Shown here: positions 9,712 through 21,437 of the stretch, one piece after another
How positions within the stretch are numbered: the first letter of the stretch is position 1
Layout of the letters: each line of letters starts with the position of its first letter
From: Panicum virgatum
Lineage: Eukaryota; Streptophyta; Magnoliopsida; Poales; Poaceae
Length of the DNA stretch: 64,000 nucleotides
Assembly (NCBI RefSeq): GCF_016808335.1
Contig: NC_053150.1
Coordinates: 42,435,607-42,499,606 of the forward strand
Direction of reading: 5' to 3'
The notes under the pieces: model-generated
Databases searched by the model: none
The model's input: only the letters and a program-made list of their open reading frames with translations
What the model was told of the DNA's origin: nothing
Program-made: the position numbers and the translations under genes

Positions 9712-10291
9712 GGCAAAATAGCCACTTTGATCACTTTGATCCTTCAATTTTGCTCCAAGGATCAAATTGGTCCCTTAACTTTCAAAAAGACCAATTTGGT
9801 CCTTAACTTTTGTTTTTAGACCAAACTTGTCCCTATATTGATGTGATGCTTCATAATACCATGAGATAGATGTGAAAAGTCATTTTTACCCTTACCTCTT
9901 TCTCATACTCAATTTCCATTATTGTATAGTTGTAATTAATCAATAATATGCCACAATAGATTTTTTATTCTGTCGGCTGATTTGATGTCTCTCGTATTTG
10001 TTGAAATGCACTTTCGTATTTAATTTAGTCTAGATCACATAAGAATATTATACACATGTTTGATTAACATGTTGCACCACTGTTAAACATGCAAATTGTG
10101 AATGAGAGGAAATAGTCAGGGGTAACGATGACTTTTTAGCATTAGTCTTATGGTATTATGGAGCATTACATCAGTATAGGGACAAATTTGATCTAAAAAC
10201 AAAATTGAGATATCAAATTGGTCTTTTTGAAAGTTGAGAGACCAAATTGACCCTTAGAGCAAAGTTGAAGGATCAAAGTGCCTATTTTGCC
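9712..10291. mobile_element. Foldback Mutator-like MITE (580 bp)
   Basis: The termini GGCAAAATAGCCACTTTGAT and (minus strand) GGCAAAATAGGCACTTTGAT start inverted arms of about 160 bp. ACTCTCATC occurs immediately outside both ends (9703-9711 and 10292-10300), a perfect 9-bp target duplication typical of Mutator-like elements. The arms contain repeats of GACCAAATTG. The AT-rich centre has no coding sequence. Confidence 0.85.
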
Positions 10292-10300
10292 ACTCTCATC

Positions 10301-11231
10301 TACCTGCGAAATTGTGTGTCTGTGTGGATTCATCTTGCCATTTGAACCCCTTCTTTTACAGTTCATCAATCATCACCGCGGGATTCCTGTAGCAGCATTC
10401 AGAAGAAAACACAACAAGATGTCCTCATTCTGGCCAGCCTCTGTATCCGCATAAACCAAAACCACAAGCGAGGAAATAAACGGAAGCTCATGGACCACCG
10501 GGCAGTTTCCTTGTTTCAGAAAAGAAAGAAAAACCAGCCAGCCTTCCTTCTCGTTGTCTGCAGCTCCGGTTTTTCCTTCGCCGGTTGCAGCTGCAGTGAG
10601 GTTTCACCCGCCGCCCACGCATGCCAATCCGAGCAGCAGAGCGCGGCCCCATCGTCGCCCTGCCCGGAGGAAGACGACACGGCACGGCCCCGTTCGTTGT
10701 GGAACGTTGAGCGGGACACGGCGAGGGAGCGAGTGGACGCTGGGACCCTACCCCCAAAACTTCCAATCCCGGCCTCGCCGATCGCGCCGCGCCCGTGCTC
10801 GGCCCGCCCTCGGCGCGATCCGGCGGCAAGGAGAGTACACAGCGTCGCCACGCCATTGGCCACGCCAGTGCGCGCCGCGCCCTGGTACACCGGCCGCCGG
10901 GGCGATGGAAACTTGAGCAGCAACAGGGGCGCGTGGGGCGTCCATGAATCCATCCCCTGGGCGGGCATGGGCGCCGCGATCGAGAAATTTTGGCAACCTG
11001 GCGAAATCTGGCCTGGCGCAGGACGGTAGCCAATGCCAGCATGTGCCCGTGCTCGTTCTCGTCTCCGTCCATCCATGTCCATTCGTCTGCACGGAGCGAG
11101 TGATCGATCGATGTGAGGCGAGGGTTTTGTTGCGCTGAAACGGGGCGGGAGTTTCAGGGTTTCAGTACAGGGGGAAAAAGGCGATGAATTATTTGCAGGT
11201 CCGAGAGGCTCACGGTGGGCCATCTGATTCT
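10301..11231. other. GC-rich intergenic DNA upstream of CKX
   Basis: Frames longer than 150 codons exist on both strands over 10490-11220 but show no domain, signal or exon structure. I regard them as chance frames in GC-rich sequence that may belong to the distal CKX promoter. Confidence 0.4.
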
Positions 11232-11455
11232 GGGTGTGTTTAGTTCGCGAAATTTTTTGGGTTTGACTATTATAGTATTTTTGTTTTTATTTAGTAATTA
11301 GTGTCCAATTATATACTAATTAGGATTAAAAGATTCATCTCATCATTTACAGTTACAATTAATTATTTTTAAAACTATATTTAATACTTCATACATATAT
11401 TTAAAAATTTGATGTGACGAAAAATCTTGAAATTTTTTGGAAACTAAACGATGCC
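11232..11455. mobile_element. GGGTGTGTTTAGTT MITE in the CKX upstream region
   Basis: The ends are GGGTGTGTTTAGTTCGCG and (minus strand) GGCATCGTTTAGTTTCC. The interior has GATTCATCTCATCATTTAC and CATACATATATTT, diverged forms of the family's conserved blocks. It lies about 550 bp before the CKX start codon. Confidence 0.65.
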
Positions 11456-11776
11456 TCTCTCGCTCGCTCGGTTGCAAGCGCAATAGTGGCAGACAGGCCA
11501 ACGTTAGATCCGATCCTAAGCACCCGTCCCGCGCTGCAATCATCTGTGGAACTCGAAAAAAGGAGCAGCACCGGACAGGACAGGCCTCACGAGAAAGCTA
11601 CAGAGGAACAGGCATGTGAACGAAAGAAGAGATTTTGGAAAGGGATGAAATGAAAGAAAGGGTTGTAAATTTTGATTGGAATTTGCAACATGCCGACGTT
11701 TGTTTGTTCCATTTATTTATTTTCCGTTCTGTTTTTGTTTCTGGGGACGTTTTGGGGCGTCCGCGTGTCCGCTCGT

Positions 11777-11782
11777 TATAAA
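11777..11782 (+). promoter_or_regulatory. Putative TATA box of the CKX gene
   Basis: TATAAA follows GCTCGT, about 226 bp before the CKX start codon. A pyrimidine/purine leader follows. It is the only good TATA element close upstream. Transcription would be expected to start about 30 bp downstream. Confidence 0.55.
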
Positions 11783-12002
11783 CCCCCCGCGACCCAAACT
11801 ACCACGAGCAGAGGAGAGCGCCGCGGTGACATCACAGACAGGCACAGGCAGAGCGCCCGAGAGCCAGCAGCATGTCGTTGTAGCTGAGCTAGCTAGCTGC
11901 CTCAGCATCAGCTCGGCTGCACCTGCACGGGGGGGTTTGGGTTGGGACAGCACACAGCAGCAGCAGCCGCAAGGCCACGCTCCCTCGCGCAAGCTAGGCA
12001 GG

Positions 12003-14459
<2,457 letters not shown>

Positions 14460-17400
14460 CAGCAGGGGTGGGCGACGGTGAGGACCAGCGAGCGCCGGGA
14501 GGAAGGGAAGGATGATGGCCCCGGCCGGGTAATGATGCTGATTACGCCGCTGATCCTGGTGATGATGGGCGATCGAGGAGGGAGGGGGCTACCGCGGCCG
14601 TGGCGATCGAGCAGGGTAATGATGGCGATCGGGCCACCGTTAGGTGCGTCCGGCCGATCTTGCGGGGCGGCTGCTTGCTGCCCAAAGGGATTGGCGTGCG
14701 TGTGTGCGTGGAGATCTCCATGAATTTTCCATGGAGAAAGGGAAAAAAGTATGAAGGCGCAGAGGAAAACGAAAGCTGTGGCCTTCCACCGGGTTTCGCG
14801 GGAGCCTTCCTCCCCTCGGGCCCCGTCGGCTCGCCGCCGTGGCGCGCGCCCGCCAACTGTTCGTTCCGCGCGCTTCGATTCTGTTCGGCCCCCGCGATAG
14901 CTCTCGCTCGCCGTCGCCAGCCAGCCGCCGCGCTGGTCCCCGCCCGGCGGCACCCCACGTGGCACCCCGGCCGGATCCAAACGCCGCGACCGCGACGCGT
15001 GGGGCCGCCGGGCCGTTGGTTCGCGGCACCCCGGACCCCCGTCCCTGTCCGCCTCCTCCTCGCTCCCCTCCGGCGGCGCTGGGCGTGTACAGCGACCGCG
15101 AACGAAGCGAGCGCGCGGGACAGGAGGAATAATATCGCCGGAGCCATGGCGCCCGCGGCCAGGGGCGGACGGGCCGGCCGGACGACGGGACGGACGGCGA
15201 CGGTGACCGCGAACAGGGTCCGTCGTTTTTGCTGCGGCGTCCATTTCCATTTCCTGTTCTCCCCCAAAATTTGTGGACTAGCACACGCACGATCCCTCTC
15301 TCTCCATGGCGGCAGCGGCACGTCCGGCCAGCGCCTCCTGTCCCTCTCGTCGCGTCCCGTGACGCGAGCCGGATCGCGACGGCGGCGTCGCCACTCTCCA
15401 CAACAAGCGCCACCCCGACCCGCCAGTGCCGGGCCGCCGTCGCCACGCCCGGCCGGCCGTCGCGACAGACTGGCGCGCGCGGGTTCCAGAACAGGATAGT
15501 TTAGCGACCGGACCACCTGGTCGCCAGGATCTTCTTCGTCCACAGCTGTACGTGCCCGCCCGTCACGTGTGGCCACGCGCGCGGCGCACGTACACGCCCC
15601 CCGCCAGGGCCGGTCCGGCCGGCGCCGCCGCTCGCCGGAACGCAGCGGATCTTCGCTGCCGACTGGCCAGGACGAGCCGGCCGGCGATCGATCGAGCGAT
15701 CCGGCGGCGGCCGCGGTCGCTGTCGCGCTACAGGCTGCTGGCAGCGACGCTGCTGAGGCCGACCGGTCCCCATTTTTTTTTTCGCCCTTTTCTTTTGTTC
15801 ATGCGTCCAACTGCGGAGGCTTATCCCCGGAATTAGGTACGCGAGGGCGACGCGCGCCTAGATTATCTCCCTCATCCCGCTAGATCATCCCCCATGCCTC
15901 GCGGGGGCGAACTCCACTGGATCTTTTTCCCAATTGTTTTTCGTTCCGGTCGCGACCCCTGCCGCCGCCGGAGCTTTCGGGCGACAAAAGGCGCCGCTCG
16001 AGATCGGCGAGGGGATCGCCGGGGATCTGCCGGGACGACGACGCCCGGCCCCCGGGGTTTAACAATTCTTTTCTTTCTTGCCCCGAGCTGCCCGTGCCAA
16101 GCGGTGCCTTTCTGATAATGCAATCTAGCTAGGGCCATCAGTGGTGTGCGTGTCGTCAAAGCGACCGGATCCGCGGCCCGTCTAATGATCCTTAACTTAA
16201 ACAAAACCTTCGCTTGGTTTTCCCTCGCCGGATAATATTTAAAAGAGGAGATCGAGAACAAAGGCGCGCGCGACAGGGGAATTCCCGGGGTCCGCCCTGG
16301 TTCTTCTCTGGCGTTTCGTTGCGACGGCGCAAACGACGGGCGCCGCCGCCGCCGCCGGTGAGCTCAGCGCGGCCGTCCTTTGGCCCGGCCCCGACATGGA
16401 CGCCGCCGCGGGGCGATGCGCCACCGAACGGCCGGTCGGGAAGGCATGAGTGTGTACCCGTGCGTACGTGTAACTGTCGTGGGTGGTGTGTTTGTTTATC
16501 CTGAGAGCGGCTTGACTCGGATGAAACAAAAGCCGTATGTGTCATGTTTTGTTTTGATCGGCGTTTTGTTGTTCGCGTCAGTCAGAACCGAATTGACGAA
16601 ACAAACACCAGTTGTGAAAAAGCTGAAAAGGACAAGATCGATCTTCCGGACTTTGATTACCAACTAATAGGTCTGTTTGGAGCTAATAGTAGGTGCGACC
16701 TTCACCGAACGTGGCTAATTAGGTTTAGACTTCCTAGAGGTATTTGTATTTTTTGGACGTGTTTTTATAATAACGGCGCTATTTTTTTAGGTGATGGGGC
16801 CTCTAAATCAAGTCGCTCTGTTGATGTAGTCTATGCACGTGCGTTTTTTTTAAAGCGATCAGGACTTCTGTAAAAAAAAAAACTGATGTTAAAAATCACA
16901 ATTTCGTTGGGTGCCTCTATTATCCAATTTTTCCAGTTCCAACAGTTCCAACAGTTGGGTGGCCCCTCTATTATCCAATTTGGTAGTTGAGGTTAAAAAT
17001 CGAATTTTTATGATACTTCGAGCGTACAAACCGGATTTTCTTTCTTCTCAACTACGAGTTGCTAACAGCCGAGCTAAGAGGACAACCGAGCTCTCATCAC
17101 GACGGGTAGTCACTCGACCGAACTTTACAGTCACTTGCACGGTTGCACATCACCTGTCAAGAGACAAGTGACCATCGGAGGTGAAACTCTGCTAAAACAT
17201 CTGCCGCCCGGTAGGTGTTCGATCAGCCTGCGATCAGTACACTCAATCAGGGCGGAGCCACGTTGACCAAGGGTGGTGCACTTGCACCAGAGTTCGAGGC
17301 ATGTTTTTGCTAGTAAGCATCATATTTTACCGTTTGTGCACCACCCTTGAGCAAAAGTGTGCACTAGATCGATGACCGCGTGGCCCATCCATCTACGATG

Positions 17401-17700
17401 CTAAGGCACCAGGTGTGCTTCGTGCCTTCACCTAGCCATGAAATGTGCACCACACACCTCAATATGTTTGTCTGATATATAGCATCGAAAGCAATAGATT
17501 TCCCTCATCTGGCCATTTAGAATCTTTCTATTTTAAATTCACATATTAACACATATACATATTCAAGGACATGTTATTGCGCTAGCGCCTAATTTTTAAC
17601 TCCCTAATAAGCATATATCATAGGATCTTCATGGGACAATCTTGAGCATTTCTTCTTCCTCCCAGCTTTGGTACTGTGCTTCTTCTCCGGCACAATAGCT
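14460..17700. other. GC-rich, then mixed, intergenic DNA after CKX
   Basis: No gene is supported. The section 14460-16500 is very GC-rich with chance frames on both strands. At about 16905-16985 the string CCTCTATTATCCAATTT appears twice about 60 bp apart near paired GTTAAAAATC strings, suggesting an unnamed small repeat. At about 17250-17360, GGCGGAGCCACGTTGACC and inverted GTGCACCACCC strings look like a decayed hAT-type MITE. Confidence 0.4.
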
Positions 17701-17803
17701 ACTCTCGTGTGCTCGCTCCAACCTCCGATCCCGCACTTTCCTCGTCCGCCCCAGTTACTGTAGCATCATTGTGTTCATTGGATTCGTCTGGCGAAATTAC
17801 ACC
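17701..17803. mobile_element. Left part of a MITE interrupted by the CACTA element
   Basis: TACTGTAGCATCATTGTG followed by TTGGATTCGTCTGGCGAAAT matches the central block of the GGCC-GTGTTTAG MITE family (compare 7480-7560). It stops at the CACTA insertion. The sequence resumes at 33337 with CATCTTTAAAATAGG, as expected for this family. The left boundary is uncertain. Confidence 0.6.
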
Positions 17804-17827
17804 CACTACTACAGAACTGGTCATAGC

Positions 17828-18014
17828 AAACGGGCTATCACCAACGGTTCGAAACGAACCGGCGGTGATGCTTCATCACCGCCGGATCCCATTGGGACCG
17901 GCGGTGATGTCCATCATCACCGCCGGTTGGTAACACGAACCGGCGGTGATGAGATCGCCGACCATCACCGCCGGTTCCATCCACGAGCCGGCGGTGATGA
18001 GGCACATCACCACA
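17828..18014. repeat. Left subterminal repeats of the first CACTA
   Basis: At least eight copies of (A)TCACCGCCGGTT or its complement AACCGGCGGTGAT occur within about 190 bp, alternating in orientation. The right end (33105-33320) carries the same units. They are presumed binding sites for an autonomous partner's transposase. Confidence 0.8.
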
Positions 18015-18039
18015 GGCTACGCCTGCCCCGCTCGCGTCC

Positions 18040-18600
18040 ACCCATAGCCCTCCTTTTTTTTTTGAGCAGTAAAGGGCAGATAGCCCTCCCTCACCCTCAC
18101 TCGCGGCGGCGTCCTCCCTCCTCCCGCGCCCTCCCAGGGCGGCGGCGCCGGCCCTCCGCCCTGTCCTCCTCCCGCGCCCTCCCATGGCAGCGGCGGCCGG
18201 CCCTTCGCCTCATCCTCCTCCCGCGCTCCCCCATGGTGGCGGCTGTGGTAGAGGCCTGTGCGGCGGCCATGGCGGCCGGATCCGCACAGAGCATGGCGGA
18301 TCTGCTGTGGCCGGCCCTCCGTTGCCTAGTCCTCCCTCCTCCCGCAACGTCCCATGGCGGTGGCGCCGGCCCTCCTCCCTCCCTCGCCGTGGCGCTGCGA
18401 GCTCAGGTGGCGGCCGGATCCGGACGCGCCTTGGTGCTCCGAGCTCCGGCGACGGCCGGATCCGTGCGCTCCGAGCTCCGTGCGTGCGGGCGGCTCGGAG
18501 GAGCAGGGCTCACGGCGACGCGGGCGCTTTGACGTCGGCCTCCCTCTGCGGCATCGCGCGGTGGGACGATGGCTCCAGCGAGCTTCGCAGGCCAGGGACT
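18040..18600. other. GC-rich filler inside the CACTA element
   Basis: The sequence repeats variants of CCTCCTCCCGCGCCCTCCCATGG and GGCGGCCGGATCCG. Frames are open on both strands but match no domain I recognise. It could be captured promoter or 5' exon DNA. Confidence 0.35.
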
Positions 18601-18645
18601 ACCCCTTTTTTTTCTCAATACATTTCTTTGTTCCTCCATTGGTAA

Positions 18646-18910
18646 TGTTACAAAACATATTTGACCTCACAAATACAGCAACCATGGAGTGAAGGCAATA
18701 GTAACAGCCATGGAGTTAAGGCCATGGTAACCACCATGGTTGAAGGCTATGAATTATCCTTATGGCTGCTGTTACAAAGAGAATTAATGTCCTATACTAA
18801 TTCCTGGAATTAGTGACCTTGTAATCCCCCTATAAAAGGGCACCATGAGATCAATAAGAAAATGCGCCAATTCACTACATTCTTGTCTCTATCATTTTTA
18901 TTCTACAATA
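18646..18910 (+). mobile_element. Probable solo LTR inside the CACTA element
   Basis: The segment starts TGTTACAAAACATATTTGAC and ends near TTCTACAATA. GGTAA lies directly outside both ends (18641-18645 and 18911-18915). It contains a TATA-like CCTATAAAAGGG, and AATAAGAAAA further on, as in plant LTRs. No primer site or coding region adjoins it. The 3' terminus is not the usual CA, so the boundary or the identity could be wrong. Confidence 0.5.
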
Positions 18911-18915
18911 GGTAA

Positions 18916-19474
18916 TTTTCCTCAGGTCAACTTTAACAAATCTGTTTGTTACAGCTACAATATGATTTCTCCCAATTACTTTTCGCTATTGTATCAGTTT
19001 ATGTGTGCAATGCAATGAGCTAAGTGAAAGCTAAGCTTCATTTTGTAGGATTTGACTATAATTCATTTTCATTTGTTCACAGGGAGCTAATATTCATCAT
19101 ATATTTTCTTTCTCGTAAGCCTTTCTACCCATCTCATGATTTGCTTCTTTGACATACCATCTGTTTACTAAAAATATCTACCATGCTGTTGCCAGTTTCC
19201 ATTGCTTGCTCTTCATGCCATGCATGTCATCTGTGAATAGAGGATCATTAGGTATGTGATATCTACCATGCTGTGGCTATGTGCTTATGTTGCTTGTTAG
19301 ACTGGTTATGATTATGGTTGTTGCTAGCAAAACTTCTGCACCAATTATAAATGCTTTTTGTTAGACTGGTGGCATTCATGCATCTTTTCTTCTGAGAATA
19401 AATGCTTTTTGTTATATATATATCATGTACTCTACTCTACGTTAGATACGCTACTAACAGGTCTATGGACGGAT
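18916..19474. other. CACTA interior, AT-rich
   Basis: No coding sequence is recognised here. TGCTTGTTAGACTGGT and TTTTTGTTAGACTGGT are a short direct repeat at about 19288 and 19357. Confidence 0.35.
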
Positions 19475-19522
19475 GAGCCTTGCAACGCAGACGGTGATTT
19501 CCTCATTGTTCCCCAGAAAGGA
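19475..19522 (+). pseudogene. Captured exon fragment resembling homogentisate 1,2-dioxygenase
   Basis: In frame the DNA encodes EPCNADGDFLIVPQKG. The string CNADGDFL(I/V)VPQ-G is a conserved feature of homogentisate 1,2-dioxygenase, the tyrosine-catabolism enzyme that opens the homogentisate ring. It is preceded by an acceptor-like CTAACAG and followed by a donor-like AAGTAAGT, so it looks like one exon taken with its splice sites. Only about 16 residues support the call, and no catalytic residues are included. Confidence 0.45.
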
Positions 19523-19587
19523 AGTAAGTCGTCGTCCTCTGATTACCTTCCTTTAGTATGTAATGTTTTTTTTGCAACTATTTTTCA

Positions 19588-19662
19588 GAAAAGGGTGATG
19601 TTTCCAGATTTGGCTCCACTGATGTGGCACTCTTTTGGCACAATGATTGTGCTGTTGTAGGT
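19588..19662 (+). pseudogene. Unidentified exon-like fragment in the CACTA element
   Basis: After a good acceptor (ATTTTTCAG) the frame encodes KGDVSRFGSTDVALFWHND and CAVV before a stop-like TAG. The composition looks protein-coding. I do not recognise the family, and it does not obviously continue the preceding fragment. Confidence 0.3.
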
Positions 19663-19694
19663 ATGTAGCAACCCTTGTGCTCTTCTATGCATAC

Positions 19695-21381
19695 TGTAAG
19701 CATCTAGGCCCTCAAGGTATGTTTCGGTGATTAATGACAACCATTATTGTGACTAATGAGTTTGTGCAGCTTAAAAGATCATTATCGCTCATTTGGTCAT
19801 ATGTCAAAAGAGGCCCCTCAAATTTCATTATTCAAAAAGGCGATCTCGGTTTTCAACTTATATATATGTCAAGGCTAAGGATCTTTCTAGTCCTAAGTGT
19901 CACAAGGTTGAGAAGGACACTTAGGTTAGTATAGGTTTTATAGTTTTGTAGTGATCGCACTATTAAGAGGGGTTAAGGCTTAGTAACTTGAGCATGGACA
20001 TGGTCATTTGAAAATGGATGCACACTATGGTCACTCAGGTTTCTAGAAGTTCAAATAAGTGGTTCTCAAACTATATCTCAAGAATATTTGGATTTCATTC
20101 AAGACTCAAATCAGAAAAGACAAAATCAGAAAAAGTCTATACACCGGTTTAACCGACTCTCTCAATTTTCCATACGTCGGTTAAACGAAGTCAGCAGAGT
20201 CTGGACAAATTCAATACACCGGTTAAACCGACGTGTTTGAATTTAACGTCGGTGCATTGGTCCAGAGTTGGTTTTTCCAGGGAAATTCAAGTTCTATTCA
20301 CCGGATTAACCGACGCTGTTTGAATCAAGACGTCGGTGCAATTGACCAGTGAGATGGTTTTTTCAGAGGAATTCAAAAGTTGTACTCACCGGTTAAACCG
20401 ACGATAGGTTTGAGTTAACGTCGGTGCAGTTGTCCAGAGACTTGGTTTTTCAGTGGTTCAGTGGACAACTACACTCACCGGTTAAACCGATGCTACGTCG
20501 GTTAATCTGCCCCAGTTGTAACGGCTAGTTTTCAGAAGAGGCAGTTTACATTCACCGGTTAAACCGACGATGACAATGGGGGGTACGTCGGATTAACCGG
20601 CGCTACGCAGTTTTCTGGCAGCTTTTCTCCAACGGCTCTATTTGTGTGAGCTGCCTTTATATACCCCTCCAATGGGTCATTTCGCCCACTCTTGACACCA
20701 GGCAACATCCAAACACTCATACCATAGTCAAGAGCCACCTTGAGCTTCATCATTCACATACTTGTGCATTCAATCAATCAAGAAGCAAGATTAAGGACTT
20801 GAGTAGAGAGAAGCTAGTGTGCATCCGTTCTTGGTGATCGGTTCTTGCTCAAGTGAAGGCCTTAGCTTGTTACTCTTGGTGATTGGCATCACCTAGGCGA
20901 TCTTGGTGATCGAGGTGTTTCTCGCGGAGCTTGCCAAGGATTGTGGGAGCCCGGAGAAGAAGATTGTACGTGGCTTGATCTCCACCACGCCGGGATGGTG
21001 AACGGAGACTCTTAGTGAGCGCCCTCGTCTCGGTGACTTGGGAGGTGACAATACTCTTTGTGAGTGTCACAACGTGGATTAGGGGTGTGTGCCAACACAT
21101 CGATACCACGGGAAAAAAATCCGGTTGTCTCTTGTCCATTCCTTTTATTCAAGCATTTTCTTTCATGCAATTTACTCATGTGCTTGACTTAGAGATCATA
21201 ACTTAGCTCTACCTTGCTAGGCTTTACTTTGTTTTAGCTCTCTTAGCTTGTGTTAGAGCTTAGTTATCCGGTTGGTGAATTGGTGCCCTACTAGCATTGC
21301 ATAGGTTAAGGTTGCTTTACTTTGTTTTAGAATTTGAAAAAGGCCCAATTCACCCCCCCTCTTGGTCCATCGATCCTTACA
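19695..21381 (+). repeat. Sirevirus 5' LTR
   Basis: It is near-identical to 31072-32759. Its middle (about 20145-20600) has at least ten half- or full palindromes of the form CACCGGTTAAACCGACG with variants CGTCGGT and CGGATTAACCG. A TATATA at 20658-20663 is the likely core promoter; the equivalent in the other LTR is 32035-32040. Confidence 0.93.
20658..20663 (+). promoter_or_regulatory. TATA box in the 5' LTR
   Basis: TATATA lies in CTGCCTTTATATACCCC, just after the palindrome cluster and about 720 bp before the LTR end. The position suits the U3/R boundary. Confidence 0.6.
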
Positions 21382-21383
21382 AT

Positions 21384-21398
21384 TGGTATCAGAGCCTC
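21384..21398 (+). other. Primer binding site of the Sirevirus
   Basis: TTGGTATCAGAGCCT lies 2 bp after the 5' LTR. It is the usual plant Copia site complementary to the 3' end of initiator methionine tRNA. Confidence 0.85.
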
Positions 21399-21437
21399 GT
21401 TGCTCATTTGGATCATTAGGCTTCACCGCCTAGAGCT

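Noticed and set aside
10488..11223. Minus-strand frames of about 190-235 codons
   Set aside because: No domain, no splice signals, open frames on both strands; typical of GC-rich promoter DNA.
17828..18014. CRISPR-like or satellite array
   Set aside because: Alternating-orientation short units beside a CACTA terminus are the normal subterminal repeats of these transposons, and this is a plant genome.
17771..18532. A 250-codon frame in the left part of the CACTA
   Set aside because: Its first part reads the subterminal transposase-binding repeats, so it cannot be a normal gene, and no transposase motifs are present.
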